64,000 bases of DNA from positions 1 through 64,000 of the forward strand of contig JAYMSP010000114.1 of the NCBI GenBank assembly GCA_036897095.1, given 5' to 3'. Numbering within the stretch: position 1 is the stretch's first letter; every line of letters begins with the position of its first letter. Of the stretch, positions 26,974-40,228 are shown piece by piece. The translations under genes were made by a program, and so were the position numbers. The notes below the pieces were generated by a model. It made no database searches, had not been told where the DNA came from, and worked only from the letters and a program-made list of their open reading frames with translations. The DNA comes from Plantago elongata. Its lineage: Eukaryota > Streptophyta > Magnoliopsida > Lamiales > Plantaginaceae.

Positions 26974-29900
26974 GGGAGAAAAGATTTGAGTTGTAGAGTC
27001 AACCTATCTTCAGTATTAAGAATCCGTATAAAGACCGACTACTTGAGTGGATGGTTCCTAAGATTTCTGTTTAGTTCTTTTTGTGGTCTGCTGTTTGCAA
27101 GAGAAACAACCAAATATGCCAACTTGATGAGGATATTTGAAAAAAAAAAAAAAATAAAAGGAAAGATTTCCACAGATCTTCTTGCTTTTGCACACAGTGG
27201 CCACCACATTCAGCACCTTTTCCATCACAGCAAAATGGTCTTTAATGCCTTCCTCATTTGACACATTAAGGATGACACTGTGCCATTTATAGAATTTGTA
27301 AGCTACTAACCAAATCCTTTTAATTGGTAGCAATGGTATTTGTGACTTCATGACATGGAAATCCTGATATTTTTCTTTCTTTGAAAATCATTTTGGTCTA
27401 GCACCTAACGTCACGTATTTGAACTGCAGATTGGATGAGAAAGATTGATGGAACTTCCTTGTATTGTTATAGCAATTGTATGGATCCCGAAACAGGCCCA
27501 GTTGACACGTGAAGTCGGGAGACGTCCGCGTTTTATTCGAAAAAAGTTGTTTCTACATATTCTCTGGGACCTCTTGACCAGCATCCCTATAGAGAATATA
27601 TACTTGGTATGAAGCACTTCTTCCCTACAAAATGGTCCAATGGAATAAGATTTATTTTGTTTTCTTTAAACTGCAACCACGCGTCTACCTGCTTTCATAT
27701 TGTTGTGTTTATCATGCTAAATATATTTTGATTCTTTTTGTTGTCAAGCACATAACTAATTTGGCACGGGCTTTAGTATATGGCCTTTTGCTCATAAGCA
27801 ATTCTGGATTCGCTATTTGCAGTTAAGACTCAGGACTCCTTAGCTTAGCTTTATAAGTCCAAGTTAGAAAAGTATTCTGTCCGTGCTTCTATAGTCGCAC
27901 TTTAGTGACCCCTATGTAGTTGGGCCAATTTGAATTTGGTCCATGCTCGACTCTGTTGCCTTACAATGTGTCCTGGTTTTGGAATGTGGACCAATCATAT
28001 GAAAATTTGACAATTGGAAAGAATTAAATATGTAAAGAAAGTTGACCTCATTTTGGTTAGGAATCACAAACCTTGAATCTGAATTGTTACCTATGTTAGC
28101 ATGTTAAAACACTCACATGTAGAAATCAGGTGATGAATTGATCAAAGCTGTGCTGCTAACTTCAGAATTCAGATGATGGGGTAAGATTGTCAGGGAGATG
28201 TCACACAGATGAAACTCAATAATGGACCCAATATTTGCATTTGCATAGATTAGTAAAATAAGACTGTGCATCATCAGGAAAAACTGTGGGGACAGAGTGA
28301 TGGCTTATCAATTATAATCCCTAATTAACATATTAGGGAACAATGTGCTTAATAAAGGAAAACATATCCAACACTTTTCACCTAGTGGCTTTGGTTTGAG
28401 TATGGGGATACACACATACACTCATCACTCATGTATTGCAGGCAGCATTTTCATCATTATTTTTCTTATTATGGCTTTGTCGTCATAATTCATATTGTTT
28501 TTTTGTTATTATTAGATTGAACAACGAAATACACCGTTCGTTTTTCTCTCCACATGAAATTATGATCTATACTAGGAGTAAAACTTTGATAATTCACTTT
28601 GGGAAGTAGGAAAAATGAAAATTATGTAATGTAATGTAGCTCATGATGATATTAGGAATTAGGAGTAGGAAAAATCCTGGGCCATAGGTTTTGATCGGAA
28701 AAGTTTTAAGGAGGGTTTGAGTTTATAGTGTCTTTTAGTGGATATCATGTGGAAAGCTTACAGTAAATTGATTCGTTTTTCTTCCAATCTATCTTGTTTC
28801 TTTGTATTAGTTTTATCCCGAAAGCACATCAAAACATAATCTACATTCCTTTACCTCTCATCCTTCATCATCTCTACTCAAATCAATTGTAGATTTGGGA
28901 CCACAATTGTTGCAAGAAAAGCATTTCTATTAGACAACAAAGCATGGAAACATGAAATGTATCACCATCACTGTCTCAATCAAGGATTCCAGTTACTCAA
29001 TTTGAGATTAAAGAATTGTTCAAGTGCAATTATATGGGATAGATTTTGCACTCAATGGCTAAGATTATGGACTTTAATTTCATATCATTATCATAATTAG
29101 TATGCAGGAGTACAGATTTAGCCTCTTAACTTTGTCCTCAAGCTTACTGTTTTTTTTTTGAGAACTAGCAGTACAGCTACAACCAAGTTCCTCTCTTTTA
29201 TCTTTTTTTTTCTGATATGGTGTTTTTGCAACTAACAATTGTCTTGTAAGTAACTTCTTTGAGTTTGATTGTGCAAATATATGCCAATGTTTTATACTTT
29301 CAAGATTACCCAATACCTACTCTGAGATTAAGAGGTTACTTAACTGTAACTGCATACTAGGATATATTTTGCACTCAATTGCCAAGATTAATGTGATTTA
29401 GTTTGATATCATAACATAAAAGGTTTCCATCTAGCCATTTTTGTCGTCCCAATGATTTTCTCATTTCTGTTCTTTTATACCTTCTACGGTTCTACCTCAA
29501 TTAACTAATACTCACATAAAACAATCGTATTTAAAATTTAGCTATCCAATATCCTCCAATATGTCTCTAAATTATTTATTCTTTATTATTTCATCATTTA
29601 AAACAAAATGTTTAACATTGCAATTAGCAACTCAATTTTTATTCTTTTCTATTTAAATCTTCCTCAAGTATTTTGACAATAAATCAAATTGGGAATCTTT
29701 TGTCGAGGCGGAGTAAGTACCAACTTAGCTTCTCAATTTTGTCCTCAAGTTTATATGATAAAAGTACAACATAGTTTCACTCTTCTTCCCTTTTTCCTTT
29801 TAATCTTTGTTTTTTGGTTTCATGCAACCAATAATTGTTACAAAACCCATAGAAGTAGTACGACCTAGTTTATCTCCGTCCCTTTCTATTTTTGTTTATT

Positions 29901-32427
29901 TAGCTGTTTCTTGTGACCAATAATTGTACAAAATCTAGTGGTTGGTGAAAGGTAAATTGAGGTGATAGTTAAACTAGTTAATTTTTAGTGGAATTAGTAA
30001 ACCAATTGATAACCATAAGCATATTTAAGTGTTTGGCGCGATTTCATCTAGGGAGGATTCCAAGTTATTTATAAATCAAAATTAGATAATTCGACTTGTT
30101 ATTATGCCAATCAACTCTTAACTCTAATTCCATCATGATTATTGTGAATTTGTAGTGTCCTTAGAGCCTAAATGATCGTGTTAACAAACAATCGATTGCA
30201 CAAATATGTGCCAGATTCACATTTACCATCTTTTCAGAATCAAAAAATAGTTCTGTTCCTCTCACCTGGGTGTAAAAACCTAAAATTTGAGTGCATGTTA
30301 TATGGAAAGGAAACCGACCATGATTAAAGAAACGTAAAGTTTAATGACAGCTCTATTGAAAGAACTTTTAAGATTAGGCATGTCTAATCCAAAGTTAATT
30401 AGTAGGGAGTATCCCATTACACGTTGTGTGCCTTTTTCGCCTCCTTTTATTTGCTCACCCTAGAAACTTTGGTGGGTCAATCTTTTAAATACCAGAGACT
30501 ACAATATTGAGGTAAGGTGGCATGTCGGATAAGCATTTTGATCAATGACTTGTCAAAATTGTGATTGGTAGTTGGCTATGGCCGACGGACCAATGGTATG
30601 GATCCAAGTACACCAGGTACCCCAAGCCTAGTGTGTAGGATTGGTAATGTCGTTACTTTCTTCAACGATAATGAGAACTTACTTCCATATGAATATTTTT
30701 CTATATATCAGGTCTATAAATAAGTACTTTATAGCTAATTATAAACCACATAAATCTATAGATGATTGAAATTATGAATTTAATATAATTCTTTGAAATC
30801 ACTGGCTTATTGCTAAACACAAGATCAACTATTTAGTAGGCCAACCTGATATGTGAATTTATTTTTTCCCATCTATTCAATACTTCCATCAAATATCCTA
30901 ATGATCAATGTTTAAAGGTTAAATCAAATGATAATGTTGCTTGTACTTACTAACTGAACACCTCAATTAGGAATCTATTCACTAAAACTTTAGTTGGTGA
31001 GCACACACTAAGTCAATCTTGAAATGAATGATCCGCGCATAAGTTCTTTTACACATCGTGTCATCTTACATATTGATAATTTTGATATTCGATTGTATAT
31101 TATTCGGTGTCACTAGGTAGAGTAGGATAAAATGAAGTCAAAGTCCATGATAATTTATAAGAGGTCGATTCCTCTTATCATGTTCCCCAACCAGCATCAA
31201 TTCCCGTTAAATCAATCCTGTCGAGTCTCTTTTAGTTTTTTTAACCTGGGTTGGTTTCATTTAACTTGCCTGCCAAGTGTCAATTTTGTATATTACCATT
31301 ATTATTATACCAATAAACGCACGTAGTGATATTTGATCTTTAAGATAAAACTAATCGCCAATGATTCTGCTAGATTCGGTTGTGACCAAATCTTTGATAC
31401 ATAAATGATCTTTAAAACTAATAAAGGCCATACAACACCACATGTCCAAAGTTTTGCATGTTGGCATGCATGTGGCTCTTTGTTTTGACAACTTGATTAT
31501 GAATAATGACATGGATTACAAGCAAGATAATCTGGATGAGAAGAACAATGGACAATGCATATATATCATGATCCTACGTCCTAAAGTCATCTTTTACAAG
31601 TCCCTCTTGAAATTAGACAACGTATCATCCCCACCGGCCACCACACAAACACAGCCTTATTTATGTTTTCCATATTTGGTTCACTAATAAGTAGGCTACG
31701 GATTAATATTGCACTTCATTGCGGGATAAAAATAAAAAATTACATCGGTTGAGGAAAATATTTAATTTGGATTGGCGAAGATTATATTCTGAATAAATCA
31801 ATTATAACATGATTACTCACTTAAATTTAACCAAACAGATTCTTGATAAGCCACCAACATAGCATTTCCCTGAGTAATATTTGAAAATGTGTGAGGGTCA
31901 TTTCTTAGTGGGTTTGGTAGAACACGCTTTAGTGCTATTTTTTCTGCTAGTTTGCTTGCGAGATTGAAATCAGGGCTACACCACTCACTAGCTAGCTATA
32001 TTATACTTGTAGTACTAGCATATAGTTAATAGCTAGATAATCATGGGAATTTCTTTTGGTAAATTGACACTACTTACTAACATGCACCACTTTATATACA
32101 CATGAAGATGGAGTGGAATGGATTATTTTGACACTTTTGTAGTCGGTAGTCCCATGGTGAAGCTCGCCATGCTACTTCTATATCGTGATAATTCCATCTA
32201 TTCTTGATAGGTACATTATCAAGGTGTACTGTCATATGCTTTCTGCATATATGCGGATGGTAACATTGTGCTCGGATGTAGGATCTCCATATTTGACATT
32301 TACTACATTGACATCAAAGTGTTGTCAACAATGACTCTAACATGTATATCAGATGTAGGCTGAATAAAAGCCTAGCTTTGACAAAAGCTACCTAGCAGGC
32401 AATTGTTCTAGTATAAGCTGATTAGTA
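26974..32427. other. Gene desert, left part: CKX upstream region
   Basis: AT-rich DNA upstream of the cytokinin dehydrogenase gene. No gene is supported. A set of degenerate direct repeats occupies about 28980-29950 (see the separate entry). Short ORFs at 31132 and 31442 have no recognisable domain. Confidence 0.4.
28980..29950. repeat. Degenerate dispersed direct repeats upstream of CKX
   Basis: Two sentence-like motifs recur in the same orientation. TTTTGCACTCAATKGCYAAG occurs near 29045 and 29370. CTTTGTCCTCAAGCTTA near 29135 is matched by TTTTGTCCTCAAGTTTA near 29740, each followed by a T-rich run and then CAACTAACAATTGT or CAACCAATAATTGT about 90 bp later; a third CCAATAATTGTACAAAA lies near 29920. 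This looks like an old multi-copy segmental duplication. Confidence 0.5.
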
Positions 32428-32675
32428 CTCCATCCATCTTATCTTTTAAAAACTTTCTAATTTTTCACTACAAACTTCATAATTCATAAATAAAAATTTT
32501 TTATCTCACTAACTAATTTTTTATTATATCTCTTTCCTACTTAATCATCATTTTATTCAATCACTCTCTTATTTTATTATTTACTTATAACTTTATTAAT
32601 ATAATATCTCATACAAACCGTTATTCTATTTTTATTTTTTTTTAAAAGTAAGTCTGTAAGAAGTTCCAGATGGAA
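32428..32675. mobile_element. Degenerate Stowaway-like MITE
   Basis: Begins CTCCATCCATCTTATCTTTT after TA and ends near AAGTTCCAGATGGAATA, with matching internal CTTTTAAAAACTTT and AAAAGTAAGTCTGT segments. The ends fit the CTCCCTCCGTCC family with several mutations. Confidence 0.5.
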
Positions 32676-35600
32676 TAATTACCAACAAGAAAATTGTATA
32701 CATTCAATCTTAAAATTGACATCTCCTATATCATTGAACTGATGGCAATTCTTTTTACCTCACTTCTGTCTCATGTAGTAGATTAATGATATTATCCTAG
32801 CATGTGACAACTTAAAGGAGACACGACATATCAAATGTTATTGGCACACACAACTTATTCTCAGATGTATGCTGCTGGGAATACAAGTAGCAAGAAGTTC
32901 AAAATCGAAGAGGCATACATACCTGAGCTGAGATATTTAACATCATCAGGTTAAAGATGGCATGTTTTGTTACCGGCAGATTAGAAATGTTCTAATTTTT
33001 TGTTTTTATGATGCTTTCTTTACATCAATATTGATTTGTTGTTAAAATAAACTAGTGTGATGTATCCGTTCTCATTTTAGAAGTAAGATACACTGAAGGG
33101 AATATCGTAAAGCTTGATTCTTAAGATCCAATGTTCCAATTACAATGACTCAATAATTTGACGTGTTTAATCAACACTTAACTCAAAGCTCTATGGTCTA
33201 TGTACAGAGTAGATAAACCGACTCACTTTGGAGAATCAAACCGGTTACCTTTTAAAATTTTGGTTATGGCTAGGGTGTCTAGGTTTAGCAATTTGGCTAT
33301 ACGAGCTGTCTACTCATTTTCTCTTTTTTGAATTTTCCGAACTCATAAAAGATACTGCTACTTTTTATAATAGTTAGTTGATCATTCCTACATTTAGCCG
33401 CCACTGAACATGAAATTAATTATATATCATTATATCATTGATCGAGATAATCTAGAAAAATAACAGTTATTTCGTTATATATGAAAATTTCCTTTTTTAC
33501 ATTAAAATTAAAAGACCCTAAATAAAAACTAATGGACAGTACGTAAAAATCAACAGGTACTGAATAAAAATTCACATATCCTAAATAAAAACAGAATTTT
33601 CATATTTAATGGAAAAAATTGATTTTTCCCTAGACTTTGTATTTATAGTATTATAATTCTTACTTATATTTAAAAAAAATATGATTTATAATCAGATATA
33701 AAGTGCTTATTCTTTATTTTTACATGTAGTGTTAGGAAAAACCACTACATTCGCACTTGTGTGTGGGTGGCACTTTTGTTTCTTAGAATTTATTACAAAA
33801 ATAGACCAGTAATACAAGAAAACACTAAATTTAATACATATGAAAAAGAGCTATTTCCGAATGGAACTTGTGTCGGGCGTAGGGTTATACATAGCTTCGC
33901 CCCTGAATAAAGTTAGCCCGTCATAGATTAAAGTGGGCGAATATGATTTTTATTTCATAATTTTTGTAAGAATTTGACAGACATATGGTATCAAATTTAT
34001 TAGACAAAACAAAACTAAACGCGCTGTTTCCCGTAATAAACTGTTGAATGGACCATCCTTGCCTCGTCGGTCATGTAATGAATTTAATGACCTAAAAATT
34101 AATAATTTCATTTTCAATATTATTGATTTCCTATTCTTTGATCTGTCTACATTTCTTTGTCATATTACGTAGTAGTTTTATCATGTTTCATACGCAACAA
34201 TACACGTTGCACAGTGCACATTGATATTCTGTTATAATCATTTGGCCGTAATTTGATTAATACGTAATAAATCAAGGAGATACTTGTGCAAGTTTAGTAA
34301 TTTTTTTACGGGAGAAGTTCATATTAGATTAAACGAGAAAGTAAACAAAAGTTATGGTAATGGTAGTGATTAGTGAAAGATGAATATAGCTAGATAGCCC
34401 AGCCCTGCTTTTTAAAAGTCTTGATAATCAAACAGAAATTGTTACAGTAATTTAAAGTTAAGGACTTGATGGAATTAGGAAAAACTGTATGATTATTTGT
34501 TAGTTTATGGTTAATCAGTGAAGTAGTGAGTCTAGTAACCATAGTGAATGAAGAGTTTAGAATGTTATTTTTTACTGTTAGGAATATAATTGTGTGGTGC
34601 AAGTGTTGCTCGACCATTAGTATCAACCTTTGAATGGTCTTATTTATTTGGTTAATTTCCTCGTTTAATTGACTCTTATGTCAAACCAACAACCTTTATG
34701 ATTGTCCACTATGGTCGGATTCCCACATCATTTTCGAGGGTAGTCTTGCCATTGCCAACAAGAGCATTAAGATTTTTGGAAACCAATTGACTTGTAATTG
34801 ACTCTTAATTTGATGCCAAGGGAGGGAGCTGTGAGATATTTCCCGTGCACCACATACTTATATAAAAATTGTGAAATTCCTATACGTAATGATCTCATAT
34901 TTATTGTGAGTACGGGTGCATCAAAAGAAACTCGATTTTAAGAGAGTGAAAAAATTTACATGTATTATAATTTATTGCATTCAACATATGTAGCTCCGAA
35001 AAGTACATATTTTTTTAAAACTTTATAAATCGATACTAGTATTTACGTAATTTCACACCGCTTACAACTAATCCTTCTTTCTTACTTTCAAACTGAAAAA
35101 CATTCTAAAAATCATTTCAATATCCTCATTTTCAACATGGTCAGCCTAGATAACCAACTCATGATTTGGTTAATGGAGAATGTCATTGCCAGTTTCAACA
35201 ATTCTTGCAAAGTAGCTAATCTCAAACATCCCTGAACCCGAACAACATCCCAACTGCCCACTACAAGCCATATTCCTCACATGGAAGGTTCACTCTTACA
35301 AATTTTTAGGGTTCACAATTGTTTGTCCCTTAGACCCAGCTAACGCTCCGATGGTTGGGAAGGGGTGAGGAGGCAAAAGAAATAAGGATCCACCACCAAA
35401 TGTCGCTCTAGAATATAGAGCTAAGAACCAGCAAAAGTTTTCTTATGAAAGCGGGAGCTCTTACATTAATCACAATCTTCATGCAGGTGAGTGTATGCAA
35501 TGCACTCTCTTTAACCTTCAAACTAATTGTTCACTCCGCAACATCCGTTAACTTGATTGCATTATGTTCTTAGCTAAACACCTTATATCGAATAGAGACA

Positions 35601-35689
35601 TCCGTTAACTTGGTTGCATATGAGCAGATTGGTCAATGTTCATAAGAAGAATAATAGTACAATCAACATACACTCTAATTATATGAGTC
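32676..35689. other. AT-rich desert, nothing recognised
   Basis: No gene, RNA or clear transposon end was recognised. Occasional less AT-rich patches (for example 34680-34850) have only short ORFs. Confidence 0.35.
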
Positions 35690-35890
35690 AGCGTTCTATA
35701 AGTCCTAATAATAAGTCCTAATAATGATTAAGAACATGACATAATATACATTTTTTTCTATTAACGATATTGTCTTCTTCATGGAAGATGTTATCTGAAA
35801 TCATCAAAATTTCTAGGTTAAAGTGACATATAATTTATAACTTTCTGGACTGTCTCATTAGTCGGAGAAAGATTAGTGCAATCATTTGCA
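35690..35890 (-). mobile_element. Helitron helicase scrap
   Basis: The stretch with GAACATGACATAATATACAT, CTATTAACGATATTGTCTTC, ATGTTATCTGAAATCATC and CTGTCTCATTAGTCGG aligns in order with the Helitron helicase remnant at 57250-57400 (GACATAAAAAACATCTTC, CTATTGACGATATCATCTTC, ATGCTGTCAGAATTCATG, CTATCTCGTTGGTGGG). Read on the minus strand it covers the VNDY...LLP region of the helicase. It is heavily decayed. Confidence 0.6.
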
Positions 35891-36462
35891 TTTGATCTTC
35901 ACCACTATATTTTATATGTCAGCTCGTAATAAATTATTTATAAATCGTATTTTATAAAATTTTATATATTTTTATATTTTAATACAATTTCGAGAATAAC
36001 TTAAAAATAAGTATAAACAGTCAATTGTGGAACTTTCACGTCCATGTGATTGAGTTCTAGTGACATTATAATTGGTCTCTCGTAGTGGTCAACGATGGAG
36101 GCTTAGTGATATTTTGCACGATTATAAATTCGCTAACAGCCATCATGTATTCAAGGTAAACATTCTTCTTTCTTCTTCTTCTTCTTCCATGAAAAGCAAT
36201 CACAAAAATAATGCATCTAGTACTATTTCTTGAAAGACTTTGGTATGAAATCTTTTTGCTAGTGCACGGGCACGCCGCACACAATCTCTTTAATACACAA
36301 TAGCCAACCGATGCGCCTCCTTTGTTTTCCACCCCACTGTTCAAATTTTAACTAACATATTTTATGTTTTCGGATACCAACCCCTAACTCAGTCCAATAT
36401 CTGAATAAAATTTAAGTTTCTAGTTCAATGGAATGCATATACTAACCTGTACAGAAAGAGAC

Positions 36463-36518
36463 AAACTGATCAATTACATGTATTAATTTCAAACTGATCA
36501 ATTACATGTATTAATTTT
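36463..36518 (+). repeat. 28-bp tandem duplication
   Basis: Two adjacent perfect copies of a 28-bp unit starting AAACTGATCAATTACATG, just at the start of the duplicated segment described next. Confidence 0.85.
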
Positions 36519-36898
36519 ATTGAGCTGCCAAGAAAATAACATATAAAACTCTTTTATTTCTATCAAACCTCTTATTTATCTATATCTATATAATTTCAGG
36601 TTTATCATTACTTTACTCATTTATTGCATTTGACTTTGTTCTTTCTTCCTTTCTTCTCTTCTTCTTCACCAATGCTGCTCTTCTTCTACTTCTTCTTCAA
36701 TTTGATAAATTTATTAACCTTTTCTTATGAAAATATGATTAAACCCTCTGAATGCACAAATAACAACATCAATGAGCTAGGATCATTTCATGTCAAACAT
36801 AATAGATGTTATGAACATAGGGTATATTGGTTAGAAGATAGTACATATACGTAAAAACATGAGAAAATACAGTAAAAAGTAAAATACAAAAAAAAATG
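36491..36898 (+). repeat. Duplicated ~430-bp segment, left copy
   Basis: This segment recurs at 38196-38622 in the same orientation. Shared stretches include ATAATTTCAGGTTTATCAT, TTCTTTCTTCCTTTCTTCTC, CTTATGAAAATATGATTAAA, CTCTGAATGCACAAA-like sequence, and GAACATAGGGTATATTGGTT. Small indels and substitutions separate the copies, so the duplication is not recent. Neither copy has TG...CA ends, and no retroelement coding lies between them. Confidence 0.8.
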
Positions 36899-37319
36899 TG
36901 ACGAAAAAATAAGTTAAAAGTCAGTTAATGGTGTTCAAATAGAGTAAAAAAATTATAGAGTTGATAGGGTTGTTATATAGTTGTATAAGAATAAAGTAAC
37001 GTATGCAATAAGAAAGTGATGTTTTTTTTATATTTTTTTAAGATTATTTGATTGGTTTAAATGTTATTTGATTGATTGAAGATTGTTAGATTGATTGAAA
37101 AAGTAAAGATTGTGTAAAAGTAGGGTAGAAAGATAATGATGAATGTACAGTAAAGGAAAACAGAGTTAAATTTTTAAATGTAGAAGATGCAAAACAAACC
37201 ATAAAGTCTCAAGAGAAACGGTCTTTAGTTAATATAACTAGCAACGAGACCATTTTACAATTTGCCATTAAACATGTGTTTTTCGCGAATCCGGATCAGT
37301 ATCGTTTTTTGCGGATCTA

Positions 37320-38175
37320 CTCGTGGGTCCTCTCGCGGTTTGATATCATAGAGTTTTAAGTTGAGATCATAAAGATTTAGTCTGAAATCATAGTAGAATT
37401 TTTCTGTTGACATCATAGTGTGTGTTTTAGTTGAGATTATAGAGTTTTTTAGCTGTGATCATCGTGTTTGTTTGATATCATAGTTTTTTGAGCTCATATC
37501 ATAGTTTTTTTTCTGAAATCATAGTATTTTTCTGTTAACATAATATTGTATTTTTTAGTTGAGATTATAGTGTTTTTATTTTAGATCATCGTATTTGGTT
37601 CGATATCATAGCCTTTTGAGCTCATATTATAATTTTTTAATTTGATATCATAATGTTTTGTGTTGACATCGTAGTGTTTTTAGTTGAGATCATAGTGTTT
37701 TGTTTGATATCAAAGTTTTTTGTGTTGATATCATAGTTTTTTAGTTTAAGATCATAATATTTGTGTTAATATCATAATATTTTTCCGTGGCATCATGATG
37801 TTATTAGTTGAAATTATAGTCTATTTTTAGTCTGATAACATAGTGTATTTTTAGTTGAGATCATAGTGTTTGGTTTGATATCAAAGGTTTTTCTGATGAT
37901 TTCATAGTGGTTTAGTATGAGATCGTAGTGTTTTGTTTTTGCATCATAGCTTTTGGAGTTGATATCATGGTTGTTTTAGTATGAGATTGTAGTGTTTTGT
38001 GTTGACATCATAGTGTTTTTAGTTTATGTCATAGTTTGTTTTAATCCGATAACATAGTGTGTTTTCAGTTGAGATCATAGTGTTTGGTTTGATTACATAA
38101 TTTTGAGTTGACATCATAGTGATTTAGTATGAGATCATAGTATTTTGTGTTGAGATTATAGTATTTTTAGTTGAT
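37320..38175. repeat. Array of ~36 degenerate ~22-bp units
   Basis: A motif like GTTGAGATCATAGTGTTTTT repeats about three times per 60 bp across some 850 bp, nearly forty ATCATA-like cores by eye count. Units vary in length (about 18-28 bp) and alternate between forms TTGATATCATAG, TTGAGATCATAG and TTGACATCATAG. The array lies between the two copies of the ~430-bp segment. It has no ORF, and spacing is too irregular for a CRISPR. Function unknown. Confidence 0.85.
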
Positions 38176-38195
38176 AAAATATAAAATATACTATC

Positions 38196-38622
38196 ATTCA
38201 ATTACATGTATTAATGTTCACATCTGTCAAGAAAACAACATATAAACTTTTGTCTCTTTCAAACCTTTTATTGATCTCTATCTACATAATTTCAGGTTTA
38301 TCATCGCTTTGCCCATTTGATGCATTTGACTCAACATTGTTCTTTCTTCCTTTCTTCTCTTCTTCTCTTCTTCTTCACCAATGATGATCGATCTTCTTCT
38401 ACTTCTTCGTCTTTAATTTGATGAATTTATTAACTTTTCCTTATGAAAATATGATTAAACCTTCTGAATGCACAAACAACAACATCAATGAGGAATATTT
38501 CATGTCAAACATAATAGATATTATGAACATAGGGTATATTGGTTAGATGATAGTACATATACGTAAAAACATAAAAAAAATACATTAAAAAGCAAAATAC
38601 AAAAAAAAAATATGTCGAAAAA
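38196..38622 (+). repeat. Duplicated ~430-bp segment, right copy
   Basis: Second copy of the segment at 36491-36898, again in plus orientation, starting CAATTACATGTATTAATGTT and running through GAACATAGGGTATATTGGTT to an A-rich end. Spacing between copies is about 1.7 kb. Confidence 0.8.
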
Positions 38623-38635
38623 TAGAATACAAAAT

Positions 38636-38850
38636 GACTGTAAGGTTTTGAATGATAACATAGGACATATTCCAGATAACATAGGTAATATGCTTGAGAA
38701 CATAAAAAATACAGTCGAGAACAAAACTCAAGATAATATTGTAAAAAAATAGAGCACATAATGATTGTCGATTTTTTCATGAAAACATAGAACATATTCT
38801 AGAGAACATACGTGATATTGTTGAGAACATAACACACGTATGAAAGAACA
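38636..38850. repeat. Second degenerate array, GAGAACATA-type units
   Basis: Immediately after the right copy, motifs like GATAACATAGG, GAGAACATAAA and GAAAACATAGAACAT recur about ten times at 20-30 bp spacing. They resemble the ATCATAG units with AACATA in place of ATCATA, so the two arrays may share ancestry. Confidence 0.55.
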
Positions 38851-39802
38851 TGGAAACGTTGTATATCTTGTTTTTTCGAATCTGAATTCATGATTAAGGA
38901 TTACACCTTGTGAATGCATAAACAATAACGATCTACAATCAAAATATGAAATTATAGACGAATACTTCAAGATCTACAATTTTTCGAACTTGATTTTTCA
39001 GATTTAGGTGGAATCGAAACTATTTATCATTCGAAACATGAATCAACCATGTAGGAGGTGGTAATCGATCATAATATCAACTATCTAGCTTGATTTCTCG
39101 ATCAAATCGGTTGAAAACATTAAAAAATCACAAAAATTTCATTCAGAACATGTCTAACATTTATGCCGATCGTTGTTTTATGTATATTCTAATAGTGTGG
39201 TTGCTCACTTCGATTTTTCAGTGTGGTTGTAGCATGAAGATCGCTTTTTAAGCACGATATAGGATTTTTCAGAGAGCTTTTTTGTAGATTGAGAATTTTT
39301 TTGAGTCTCTAGAATTTTTCTAAATAAGAATGAATGAGCATTTTCAGCCTATTTTTGGGTTACAACATATATTTATATGACCCGTTTTTTCGACCAATTT
39401 ACTGGTCCTTAGTTGGGTGGGTTTTAAGAACTAGTTTTGATTTAGGGTTAATATGTAATATTATAAATTATATTTCTATATCTCTGGGGTAGCTTTTTAA
39501 GAAATTTACTCAAACAAACACACTCAAACATTTTCACAAATGAGTAATAGACGATAAACTGAGTTCCAAACTGCTTGAAAGTCTCTAAGAAGACAGTTTT
39601 AGTCTTTTAGATCATTTATGTAAAGACTAATTCATACTACTTATTAATGAATCTGTAGATATTGTTATTTGTTTATGTATTTTTCGTACACAAAAATTGT
39701 ATTTTATTAAATATATAATATGTACATCTCTAAAAATTTGGGCTCTAGGACTATGCAGAATCAAACGGTGGACCTTTTTGGTAAAATAGTTCAAACTTAT
39801 TA
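38851..39802. other. AT-rich desert, nothing recognised
   Basis: No gene or clear element was recognised. Low-complexity A/T sequence dominates. Confidence 0.35.
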
Positions 39803-40037
39803 CCTCGTTCGTTCAATTTGAAATGAAACATATCTCAAATGCACCGTCTTTAAAAAAAATATGTGATTGAAAATGAGTTCGAAATATAAAACTATATACG
39901 TACTCAATAATGTGTTCAATAATGTTTGATTGAAAATGAGTTATATTATGGGGTTATTTTTATAAATGAAAATTTATTTTATTTTGATAGGACGTTCAAA
40001 ATGAAAAATTATTTTATTTTTAATGGGATGGAGGAAG
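39803..40037. mobile_element. Degenerate Stowaway-like MITE
   Basis: Right end GGGATGGAGGAAG followed by TA is a good match to the Stowaway terminus; the left end CCTCGTTCGTTCAATTTG after TA is decayed. It lies in the 3' flank of RRP42. Confidence 0.5.
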
Positions 40038-40228
40038 TATTACCAAAATGATCTAAAATAAGTTATTTAAAAGCTTCTTCGAGAACACTTGAAGACTTAC
40101 TCATTTGTGATGACACAAAATGAGATAATTAAAAAAGGGGAACTTTGAACGTAACACTTCAAACACAAAGTTTAAGTTTCAATTAGTTATCAGTACAAAA
40201 CAGATACTCTACCTAACAATTGAGATCA

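Noticed and set aside
37320-38175. CRISPR-like array
   Set aside because: Units are degenerate, of variable length and contiguous, without constant repeats and unique spacers, and this is plant nuclear DNA.
36491-38622. The two 430-bp direct copies as LTRs of a retrotransposon
   Set aside because: No TG...CA ends, primer-binding site, polypurine tract or coding between them; the interior is only the short-unit array.
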